Shown here in pieces: positions 22,501 through 31,985 of a stretch of DNA of 42,869 nt (positions are counted from its first letter, which is position 1; every line of letters begins with the position of its first letter). The stretch spans positions 396,505-439,373 of the forward strand of contig KQ481969.1 of assembly GCA_001430745.1 (NCBI GenBank), written 5' to 3'. The notes under the pieces were generated by a model. The model was not told the origin of the DNA. It was given only the letters and a program-made list of their open reading frames with translations, and did no database searches. Source of the stretch: Auxenochlorella pyrenoidosa. Taxonomy: Eukaryota; Chlorophyta; Trebouxiophyceae; Chlorellales; Chlorellaceae. A program made the position numbers and the translations under genes.

Positions 22501-25500
22501 GGAGCGGCAGCAGCAGCCGTCACTGTTGCAGGAGCAGCAGCTGTCGAGGGCGGACATGCTGCAACGCTTCAGCAGCAAGAGTGCCAGAGCATGGAGGAGG
22601 ATGTGGCGACGCCGCTGGAGAGCCCCGAGGTGTCGTGCCTGCTGGGTGGGGGCAGCACCAGCTTCAGCGAAGAGCCTGCGGCACCAGCTCTGGCGGCGGC
22701 TCTGCTCGCCAAGGCGGCATGTGTTGGCGCAGCGCCGAGCAGCTCGCCGGCACCCCCTGTTGGGGGCAGGTGCAGCCCCATGCAGCTGGCGTGTGATGAC
22801 ATGGCGCCAGCTGCGCTGCCACCGGAGGAGGCTGACGACGAGCAGGCGCAGCTGGCAGCTGGCGTGCCGAACAGTGCGCGTGCCACCAACACAGCGAGTG
22901 CAGCAGGTGCGCCGATGGATTGGGACCAGGCTGACGCGCAGCAGCCGCCTGCAGTGCCGCTGCCTTGGGCACAGCAGGAGCAGCAGCAGCTGCATGTGCA
23001 CCAGCTTCCCGGGCATGATCTCAGGGACGAGCCTCAGCAGGCGACTGCAGTGGTGAAGCAGCAGGCGGCCTTGCAGCAGCAGCAGCAGCATGCCCAGCAG
23101 CAGCAGCAGCAGCAGGATCTTGCAGAGCAGCCACAGCAGCAGGAGCGGCATGCACAGCAGCAGCAGCAGCGGGAGGCGCCAGCACTGCCCGGACCGGCCA
23201 TCTCAGTGGAGGTGCCGGTGGGGCGGCGGCGTGGCCGCGGCAAGCCGGCCGTACAAGAGTTTGACTACTGCCCTGGCAGTGGCACCTTTGCGGATCCCGA
23301 GAGCGGGGAGCCGGCTGACCCGCTGGCCAGCCTTGTAAGGGGGGGGGGGCGCGAGGGTTGCTTTCACCTGCTTGTTGAGGGGACCCTGTTGTAGCTCGTT
23401 TGAGCGCCACAGGCACCTGCCTGTGCACCATGCATGCATGCATGCCCCACACCCCCCTCTGTATCACGATTCTCCTGGCACCTGATGCTGTGGTGCTGCC
23501 TGCCAACCGCCCCGCAGGCGCTGCCAGCTGGCGAGCCCTGGCAGCGCCGCGTGCTGCTCAAGGGCAGCTCCGTCACGCTGGAGCAATGGCAGTCGCGACG
23601 CATGCTCCGGCGCGGCCGCTGCCACTTTTGCTGCAAGTGAGCAGTGCGTGGCCGTGCGGCACGTGGGCGGTTGCAATGGCGGCATAACGTGCATAGGGCG
23701 GCGCATCAGGCCCCCATTGCTGGCGTGCGCTGGCCACAGCGCCCCCTGGCTTGTTTTGGGCGCACTGCCACAACCCAGCCTGGCCGTGGGTACGCAAGCA
23801 GGCACAGCTGCATCCCCCGTTTTTTGTTTTTGTTTCTGTGCAGGGAGGCGCCCGACCAAGGGTGCCAGCACCCGGAGGCAGCATTTGGCGAGGTGCAGCT
23901 GTGCGCCAGCTGCCACGCACAGCTGGAGCCCGACATCTGGCGCACGTGAGAGCCACCACGTGTCACTCGCCTTGCCCTGCTGCCGCCGCCTCGGCCCCAC
24001 TCTGGCTGCGAACGCTGGCCCACCCCCTCTCCTGCCCTGGCTACTGCTGCGCGCGCAACGCGATGTGTCATGACAATGCGCAGCCCCCGAGCGCACACGA
24101 GGTGGCGCGGCATCAGCGGCGCCAGAGCCCGACCCTGCTGGACCCTGCTGTGCTGCCCACCCTCCCGCAGGGGCGAGACTTGGGTGTCAGAGGACCCGGA
24201 GGACCCGGGGTACAACTGGTGCCTCATGTGCGGCGGCGCAGGTGAGGGCGCCGCCGCGGTCGCCTGGGCAAGCACACTGCTGCATGCAGAGTGGAAGGCG
24301 GGGCGCAGGGCGGGCGGTGGCAGCAGCGCCGTGCGGTTGGCTGTCGCGTCTGCAGCGAGTGCAGCACGGCGGATGGCTGGTAGCACCGAGAGCTGCCAGG
24401 AACTCAGCAAGCCTGGATGTGCTCATCAGGCGGCTGCATTGGATCCTTGCCGTGTGCCTGCTGCAGGCGTTGGGGGCACCGACAAGCTGGTCATGTGCAC
24501 CGTCTGCAAGGTGCAGGGCTTCTGCTCGGGGTAAGCCCAGACATGCCAGTGCCCTTGGGCTTGCCTGCCCACATGCACGCCCACATGCATGCAAGCTGGA
24601 AACAACCTACCATTTTATTGCCCGCTGCCAGCCCTCTGCTGCTCAGGCCCGCTGGCCATGCCCATTTTCAGCCCTCTGCTGCCTGCGGCTCACGCCTTGG
24701 CTGCCCGCTGGCTGTGCCTGCAGCTGCATCTGGCGCTTCACCCGGGATGATGTGGCAGCGGCGCAGCATGGCGAGTGGGAGTGCATGCTGTGCCGCCCAC
24801 CGCCCAAGCTCCACCTGGCTTACTTGGAGGACGGGGCTGCCAGCAGCAGCAGCGCCAACAGCGCGCCCCAGTCCAGCGCAAGTGGGCGCAGCGACGGGGG
24901 CGCAGCCGATGCTGAGCTGGCGGCAGCGCTGGCGGCAGGCCTGCGGCGCAGCGCGCGGCAGCGCCGCCCAGCGCGACCACAGCAGCAGCGGCAGCGGCAC
25001 GCGGCTGGGTCAGACTCCGACTCATCACTCATTGTGCTCCTCACCGACAGCGAGGCAGAAGATACGACAGAGACTGAGTCGGAGGACGAGGCTCTCCCAG
25101 TGAGGGCTGGCAGCCGAGCAAGGAGCCAGACGCCTGCCTCAGCGCGGCGGCCCCCCGTTGGCGGCACTGCCCGGCAGACGTCAGCTGCTCCCTCGCAGCG
25201 TCCCCGCACCGCAGCAGGTGCCAGGGCAGCCCCTGCTGCCGAGCCAGCGGGGCCCTCTTCTAACGGACCCGCAGGGCAGGCCCCTGCTGCAGAGCCAGCT
25301 GGGCCCTCTTCTAAGGGACCCGCAGCACAGCACCCCCCAGCTTGGGAGCGCCAGCAGGGCGCAGCGCAGCAGGCAGGCCAGGCGGGGCGGAAGCGGCACC
25401 GCCGCCTGCTGCCGCAGCGCGATATCCAGTCGCCCACGGTAGATGAGGAGGCGCAGCACATGCGGCGCATGCAGCAGCAGCGGCAGCAGCGGCAGCAGCA

Positions 25501-25588
25501 TCTGGGCGCGGGGCGCAGCCAGCTGCAGGCGATGCAGGAGAGCCAGCGGCAGTCGCAGAAGGAGCAGCTGAGGCTGATGCGGCTGTAG
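16545..25588 (+). CDS. Kinesin motor fused to an ADD (ATRX/DNMT3-type) zinc finger
   Basis: Twenty exons, all in phase: 16545-17070, 17268-17336, 17484-17587, 17887-17991, 18203-18295, 18504-18632, 18894-19008, 19178-19283, 19452-19533, 19684-20394, 20672-20743, 20998-21117, 21246-21293, 21494-21559, 21727-23334, 23518-23636, 23844-23945, 24171-24241, 24467-24530 and 24724-25588. The total is 1,724 codons. Motor domain: strand 1 VRAVVVCRPP, P-loop YGQTGSGKSYTMG (split by intron 1), switch I NARSSRSH, switch II LVDLAGSE, then INVGLLYLGMILKEL and GCISP. Coiled coil fills exons 9-15. Exon 15 becomes Gln-rich and ends with a basic GRRRGRGKPAV. ADD domain, about residues 1350-1465: a Cx2C finger (CHFC, then CASC) and a C8 PHD-like finger (CLMC, CTVC, CSGC, CMLC). 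Tail: SLIVLLTDSEAED resembles a SUMO-interacting motif. ADD domains read unmodified H3K4. The true start codon is not visible: no in-frame ATG precedes the motor. Intron 5 has a GC donor. Two genes merged at exon 15 is the alternative. Confidence 0.8.
17549..17661 (+). repeat. 72-bp tandem duplication at the kinesin exon 3 end
   Basis: The segment encoding VAVVEIYREGK plus its splice donor (GGCAAG/GTGGG) occurs twice, offset by exactly 72 nt, with donors after 17587 and 17659. The first donor gives a normal-length motor. The second would insert 24 residues in frame. Confidence 0.85.
21443..21491 (+). repeat. (CCTG)n array upstream of a kinesin-ADD acceptor
   Basis: CCTG/CCCG repeats directly precede the acceptor of exon 14 (21494) and replace an ordinary pyrimidine tract. 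Confidence 0.85.
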
Positions 25589-26038
25589 CCGAGCTTTGCG
25601 GAGGAGCTGCTGGTGTAATTGCCGATTGTGTAGGCCGGGGCCCGCGGGGCAGCATGTTCACCGCATGCTGCAAGGCGCCATGATGATGCATTGGAGGTAG
25701 CTGCGCTGTGCAAGACAATGGGTTTTGAAGGTTGTTGCTGTTGCTGCGATGGCAGTGGGGTGCATGCACGAACCTTTGCCGACGTGTGTGCCACCGCCGT
25801 GCGGCGAGAGCAGGCCGGAGCCGCTGGTGTGCATGCTGGACAGGGGCTCTCCCACAACCCATGCTTCCTGCCTCGCTGTACGACCGGGTGAATAAGCAGA
25901 TGGCACGGCTGAACACGGAATTGGCAACGGTGGCCCCCACGTTCCTTTGCCCAGCCTGCTGAGCCCCCAGCATGCTGGTCCAGAAGAGCGGAAAACATTG
26001 ATGTCGGTGGCAGCGTATCGGTCAGATTTAGCGCAACC
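25589..26038. other. Intergenic region between tandem plus-strand genes
   Basis: A 450-bp spacer that should hold the kinesin-ADD 3' UTR and the N-acetylglutamate synthase promoter. No exon is supported in it. Confidence 0.6.
25614..25618 (+). terminator. Candidate polyadenylation signal TGTAA for the kinesin-ADD gene
   Basis: TGTAA begins 26 nt after the TAG stop at 25586-25588, on the sense strand. It is a typical green-algal poly(A) signal in a plausible place, implying a very short 3' UTR. Confidence 0.5.
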
Positions 26039-29000
26039 ATGCCACCGCCCGCGCCAGCCCCTGTATGCAGGGCCCGCACTTGCCCTAGCCTGGCAGGAGC
26101 GTTTGGGGCGGCCAGGCCCGCGGCAACAGCATCCAGGCAGCATGCATTGCTACATGGCTCAGCTCGCGGCACGGTCAGCGGCAGGCATGAACCTGCCGCC
26201 ACCGCCGCTGGCGGCGCTGCCTGCAGCACCAGTTCACGTGCGGCGCCAGCCTCGACGCTACGGTGCTTGGCCGCCCGGGCTGCCAGCGGCACAGCTGGAA
26301 GCATGAGCCGCGACGGGGAGGCGCTGACGCGGGCAGACTTCAGGTGCAATATCTGGCGTTGCGCCGGCAGCGCAGCTGTGCTGAGTGTGCGCATGCTGGC
26401 GTGCCGCCGCAGGCGCTAGCGCTGCCCAGCCCAGCGCGCCTGCACCTGCCCGCCCCCCCCTCTGCAGCCTCTTTGTGCGCTTCCTGCACATGGCCTCGCC
26501 CTATGTGGCTGGGCACCGTGGGCGCACTTTTGTTGTCGTCATTCCAGGGGAGGTGGGTGCTGGCGGTCCTGGCACTGGTTCACTTGGACTCCTGACTGTG
26601 TTGTTGTGGGCTGCACCTTCATTGGGATGTGTGCGCATAGAGCAGACCTCAACACTGTAGCCTGCCTGGAATGTTCATGTCAAAGCTTCCCTGCTGCTTG
26701 CGCAGGTGGTGGCAAACAAGGAGCGGCTGTACAACTTGCTAGAAGGTGCGCCGGCTCGGGGCGACCCTGTGGTCTGCCCCCCGCTGTGCACCCCAGTCGT
26801 TCAGCTGCCAAACTGCGTGCTTCACAGGCCAAAAGCCAGCACCGCTGCTCCAGGCTGCGGCCGGCGCTGCAAGCAATTCCTGACGCCTCCCTCTCAGCCG
26901 GTCGCTCCTGCCCTGCAGACATTCTGCTGCTGCATGGCCTGGGGGTGAAGCTGGTGATTGTGTGCGGCGCCGCGAAGCAGGTGGGCCGGCACCGCCCGCT
27001 GCCGCCGCGCTGCCGCCCTCTGCGGGGACCCTGGTGCGCGCCTTTGCCCCATGCCTCGGTCTGCCTTTGCTTGCCATGCTGACGCCATGCTGACATGAGC
27101 GGCGTGATGCAGCCTGTGGCCGAACCCCCCTCTCGTTCCTTGCTGACATGGGTATCGTGGTACCGTGGTACTGCAGATTGATGCGTACCTGCAAGCGCGC
27201 GGGCGTGAGCCGCGGATTGTGGGGGCATACCGCGTCACTGGTGAGGGCCGTATGGGTGGGCGCCTGCGCTCACAGAAGGGTGCATGCCCCCCGGCAACAT
27301 GTGCTGCCGGCCAGCGTGAGCCCAGCCGGGGCGATATTCAGCTCTCGAAAATCATGGCTCGCGTGGCATAGCCAGGGTGGGTGCCTGGGTGCGTTGTGCA
27401 CGGCGTGGCCCAGCACCCCAGAATGCTGGGCAGCACTCGGTCCCGCGGCTGCCGCAAGGGTCTCATGATGGGGCGGTATGCTGTGTGGTTCTGGACTGCG
27501 CTGCTCAGAGGGCCGCCCCCGGTACCCCTGCAGATGAGGTGGCGATGCAGGGTGCGATAGAGGCGGCGGGCACGGTCGCTACCATGGTGTCCGCCTTCCT
27601 TTCCAAGGTGCAGTTGTTTTTTTGTTGGAGCGCTTCTTATTCCATTCGTTCCTGTCTTGGGTGAAATTATCTCTCATTTTTGCTGCATCCCAGCTTTGTG
27701 GCAGGGTGTCCGCTGTGAACCTGAGCAACATGCCAAGTGCGTCACATCAGTGCACACCCGCCCCCCCCCCCCCCCCCACCCCCCACCCCACCCACCCACC
27801 ACCTCCCCTGCAACCCACCCGCCCACCCTGCAGGCGCCCGCCATCCCCGTGGTGCGCCGCCACGCGCGCAGCGAGGGTGGGCAGTTCCACTTTGCGCCGG
27901 CGGTGCAGGTGGTGCACGGCAACTACGTGACCGCCAAGCGGCGCGGCGTCGTCAACGGCATCGACTTTGGTGGGTGGTACGGGGGGGCGGGGCGGGGCGG
28001 GCGGCGGCTGCCTCAATCGGCTCTGGTGGTTTGTGGGGCTGCGGGCTTCCATTGGTTTCGTGGTCCCGCCGGGTGTTGTTTCACCTGGGCTGCCTGGGTT
28101 GTGATGCTGCTGCCAATGATCTCTCGGTGCTGCATGTGTCCTGAAATTGCTGCACTGCCTCGCTAGCATGGCGGATGCTGGGGCCAGGTTGCTCACGCCC
28201 CGACGGCATAACTGCTGATTGCACCCACCGACCCTGCCCCCCCACCCCCACCCCCCCCCACCCCCCTCCAACACCCAACACCCACACCCACACATCAAAA
28301 TGCAGGCTCCATGGGTCAGGTGCGCTTTGTGCAGCGCGGCGCCATCGAGCAGCAGCTGTCGGCGGGCAACCTGGTGCTGCTGACCAACATCGGGGTGTCC
28401 TCCTCCGGGGAGCTGCTCAACTGCAACTGCTTCGACGTGAGCCCCAAGCCCTGCTTTGTTTGCCTGAGCCCCGCCCTGCCTGCCGACCCTAGCCTTGCCT
28501 GCCTGCCTGGCCTGCCAGCCTGCCTGCCCGCCTGTCTGAGCCGAGCCGAGCCTGCCTGCCTGCCCGCCTGCCTGCCTGCCTGCCAGCTTGCTGCATGCGC
28601 AGAGCGCCGCGGCTGGCGCCTCGGCCGGGTGCGGCCATCCGTGACAGCCCTTCCCCACCTGCTCCCCCCCCCTATACACAACACACCACCACCACCACCA
28701 CCACCAACCAGCACGCCTCGCGTTGTTGCCGCCACACCTGTGCTCCGCGCAGGTGGCCACCCACGCGGCTGTGGAGCTGCGGGCCGACAAGCTGCTGCTG
28801 CTCACGGGGCAGGATGTGCGAGACCTGGGGCTGCCGCACTACCTGCCACTGGTGAGGGGGAACCAGCAGCCTGGTCGGGGGGTCAAATCAGGCTGCCGAT
28901 TGCGGCGCGGCGCTGCGGGGCGCTCTGCCTGGGCCATGGGGCAGAACCTGCTGCAGGGTGTTCTGCTCCCGGCGCCACCAGCTGGTCGCTCAAGGGTTGA

Positions 29001-30647
29001 CGCTGCCCTTTTTCAATGGATATGTGAATTGATGAGTGCAGGATGATGCCGAGGCAATGATCACAGCGACTGTGTGCGCCGGCGACGAGGCCTGCATCAA
29101 AGAGTCGCTGGAGCTGCTGGGCCACGCAGACGCGGCCAGCAAAGCCGACGCAGCCAGCAAGGCCTCCTCCTTCTTGCCATCCAGCAACGGCAACGGCAGC
29201 GGACGAGCGCACCACAACGGCAGCAGCAGCGGCGACGACCACGGCAGCGGCTCTGGGGCAGACAGCGGCAGCGAGGGCGGCAACAGCAACGGCGGCGGCA
29301 GCAACGGCGGCTGGCCGGACGACCAGCAGCAGTTTGGGGTCGGCTNNNNNNNNNNNNNNNNNNNNNNNNNNNNNNNNNNNNNNNNNNNNNNNNNNNNNNN
29401 NNNNNNNNNNNNNNNNNNNNNNNNNNNNNNNNNNNNNNNNNNNNNNNNNNNNNNNNNNNNNNNNNNNNNNNNNNNNNNNNNNNNNNNNNNNNNNNNNNNN
29501 NNNNNNNNNNNNNNNNNNNNNNNNNNNNNNNNNNNNNNNNNNNNNNNNNNNNNNNNNNNNNNNNNNNNNNNNNNNNNNNNNNNNNNNNNNNNNNNNNNNN
29601 NNNNNNNNNNNNNNNNNNNNNNNNNNNNNNNNNNNNNNNNNNNNNNNNNNNNNNNNNNNNNNNNNNNNNNNNNNNNNNNNNNNNNNNNNNNNNNNNNNNN
29701 NNNNNNNNNNNNNNNNNNNNNNNNNNNNNNNNNNNNNNNNNNNNNNNNNNNNNNNNNNNNNNNNNNNNNNNNNNNNNNNNNNNNNNNNNNNNNNNNNNNN
29801 NNNNNNNNNNNNNNNNNNNNNNNNNNNNNNNNNNNNNNNNNNNNNNNNNNNNNNNNNNNNNNNNNNNNNNNNNNNNNNNNNNNNNNNNNNNNNNNNNNNN
29901 NNNNNNNNNNNNNNNNNNNNNNNNNNNNNNNNNNNNNNNNNNNNNNNNNNNNNNNNNNNNNNNNNNNNNNNNNNTCCCCACTGCAGCGCGCTGCTGCTGG
30001 AAATGTACACTCGGGACGGCACCCCGGGCGTGTGCATGATTGCAGCAGACCTGTACGAGGGGATCCGGTGAGCACCTGCTGCTGCTCTGCTGCTGCGCCC
30101 GGCCGGCTGACGCTTTGGGGCTCGGCACTGCGGCAGCTGCACGGGCAGGGGCAATGGCTCTGTTCTCCGGAGGCCAGGCTGCTGCTGGGCACCCAGCCCA
30201 GCTCACATCCCTTGGCTTGCCACCCACTCGACCCTGCCACTCCCTGCCACTTCAATGTGCAGTGCGGCTGAGGGCCGGGACACTGGCGGCCTGCAGCAGC
30301 TGCTGGGCATGCTGTCGGCCGAGGGCTTCTCGCTGCCCTTCCCGCCAGAGGACGTGCCGCAGCGCCTGCAGGACATCACCGTCATTGAGCGGGAGGGCAA
30401 GGTGGGCAGGGCAAGGTGGGCGGCTGCCATGGGCGCCGCAGCCCGCCGGCACAGACGTCAGCACGCCGCAGGGGCGACGCAGGCTGTCAGGCGCGGGCTG
30501 CCTGCCTGCATGGGCATGGCTACGCCTAGCCTGCTGCGCCCATCCAGGAGGGCGCGAGTGCCTGCCTGCCTGTCGGCACCTCCTGGCAGCGTGCACATGC
30601 AACCCCCAACCCCATCCCCACCCTGCCCACCCCCTTCGCACACTTGT

Positions 30648-30686
<39 letters not shown>

Positions 30687-31445
30687 ACCGCTGGGCGCCG
30701 TTGCGCAGATCCTGGGGGCGGCGGCCATCACAGACCTGGGAGCGGCCGATGACGATGTGCGGGTGGCCGAGCTGGGCGCGTTCGTGGTGCACCCGGCGTA
30801 CCGCCGCGCCGGCTTTGGCGACTCGCTGCTCGACTATGTGGAGCAGGTGTGTGTGTGTGTGTGTGTGAGTGTGCAGCCCGCCCCGGGTTCGGCCCAGCCG
30901 CCCGGCGGCCGCACGAACAGGCGGGGGCCCCCCCGTGCCCGTCGCGTTTGTGGGCGTGTGTGTGTGGGGGGGTGGGGTGGGGGGGTTGGGTGGGGGGTGG
31001 GGGGGCTTCTCCTGCTTTGTGTGAGGTTGTGTTAGCAGGAGGCCATCCAGCTTGCTGCCTGCTGTCGGGCGCAACACGGGCAGGGCGGTGCACAGCCCTG
31101 CCCCCGGGCTCGCCCTCTGCCTACGAGCCCGTTTTGCACTGGGCGTGCCGCACAGCCTTCCTCCCCCCTGTGGGACCCTCCCTGGCGCAGGAGCTGCGGC
31201 TCAAGGGGTTCCGCCGCGTGGCCATCGTGGCGGGCGAGGGCTCCTATGAGTGGTTCGTGCAGCGCGACTTTGCGCGCGTGGGCGCCGCCGCGCGCTCCGC
31301 CCTGCTGCCCGGCTGGCGCGCGGACGAGCTGGGCGCGGCGGCGGCGGCGGCGCCGCAGCTGGCGCCCGCGCAGCTGTATGTCAAGCCCATTGTGGAGCTG
31401 GATGCGTCAGTGGAGGCGCAGCCCGGCAAGCGCATCGGCTTCTGA
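26039..31445 (+). CDS. NAGS1: N-acetylglutamate synthase (amino-acid N-acetyltransferase), plastid type
   Basis: NAGS makes N-acetylglutamate from glutamate and acetyl-CoA, the first step of arginine synthesis, in the chloroplast. Exons: 26039-26343, 26468-26552, 26706-26745, 26919-26980, 27177-27240, 27534-27607, 27834-27969, 28306-28436, 28753-28851, 29042 into the gap, 29987-30067, 30263-30401, 30709-30846 and 31191-31445. Exon 1 is an Ala/Arg/Ser-rich transit peptide. Amino-acid-kinase-like domain: FVRFLHMASPYVAGHRGRTF, LLLHGLGVKLVIVCGAAKQ, the plant-type AKRRGVVNGIDFGSMGQVR and NLVLLTNIGVSSSGELLNCN. A Gly/Ser/Asn-rich linker (29160-29345) runs into the 629-N gap. GNAT domain: VVHPAYRRAGFGDSLLDYVE holds the acetyl-CoA RxxGxG loop. 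The protein ends KRIGF-stop. The hidden exon end must leave phase 2. The order AAK domain then GNAT matches plant NAGS. Confidence 0.93.
29346..29974. other. Assembly gap (629 N)
   Basis: A run of N interrupts the low-complexity linker of the NAGS gene. The sequence to its left is a simple Gly/Ser/Asn-coding repeat, a likely reason for the break. Confidence 0.99.
30649..30685 (+). repeat. (CA)n microsatellite upstream of NAGS exon 13
   Basis: An uninterrupted CA dinucleotide run in the intron, ending 23 nt before the acceptor of the exon at 30709-30846. Confidence 0.95.
30847..30868 (+). repeat. (GT)n microsatellite forming the NAGS exon 13 donor
   Basis: A GT dinucleotide run starts immediately at the splice donor after 30846, so the donor is the first GT of the repeat. 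It is complementary to the CA run on the other side of the same exon. Confidence 0.95.
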
Positions 31446-31985
31446 CCCGGGGGCGCGCCGGTGCACCCAACACGGCACCCAAAACGCTGCTGCAGTTGGG
31501 CTGGCAGCGCGGCGGGCACCCCGCCCTCCAGCACTGTGCAGCACCCCGTCTCGGCGGGCATCGCACATGGCTGGCTCTCTTTCGGCCCCACCCCTTGGGC
31601 TGGCACACACGTTTCAGGCGCGCCACGGCTGCCTCTTTGCTAGCTGCCCCTTGCGTCTACGACTATGCAGTTTCACGGCCCCGGCTTATGCCCATCTCTC
31701 GTGCTTTACCTTCGCTCCCTCTGTACCAACACTGAGCCTCTGACACCTCGTCTGGCCGGCTGCTTTTGTCGCCGGAATTTAATGTCCTTCTTCAACTCCC
31801 CTATCTGCACCTTGGCACCCAGCCTGATAGCTCTTTGCCAACACCACTGTCTTCGCCCTCACTGCTCTCCTGTACACTTGGATGATTGTCCGGCCACTGA
31901 CATGTTGCTGCCGTGTAACTCCCACACCAGTTGTTTAAACAACACAAGTTGCGAGGATGTCCTGTGTCAGCAGGCTGCAGAGGGC
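31446..31985. other. Convergent intergenic region
   Basis: Lies between the 3' ends of NAGS (plus) and the USP-like gene (minus). No exon is seen. A plus-strand TGTAA at 31914-31918 could be the NAGS poly(A) signal, giving a 3' UTR of about 470 nt. On the minus strand the USP-like stop codon itself overlaps a TGTAA. Confidence 0.5.

Noticed and set aside
21226..23394. A separate gene starting within the 722-codon frame
   Set aside because: The coiled coil of exon 14 continues in phase into 21727, and the frame joins in phase to the ADD exons. A separate promoter is possible but nothing in the sequence requires it.
23349..24600. CDCA7-type (zf-4CXXC R1) finger instead of ADD
   Set aside because: The spacing of a Cx2C finger, a roughly 40-residue link and a C8 PHD-like finger ending WECMLCRPP fits ATRX/DNMT3 ADD; the R1 pattern of closely packed CxxC motifs is absent.
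28495..28590. CRISPR-like or other direct-repeat array
   Set aside because: Simple CCTG tetranucleotide repeat within an intron; no spacers.
28883..30271. Several 300-400-codon frames across the N run
   Set aside because: They are open only because N bases were not read as stops. The plus-strand NAGS exons explain the flanks.
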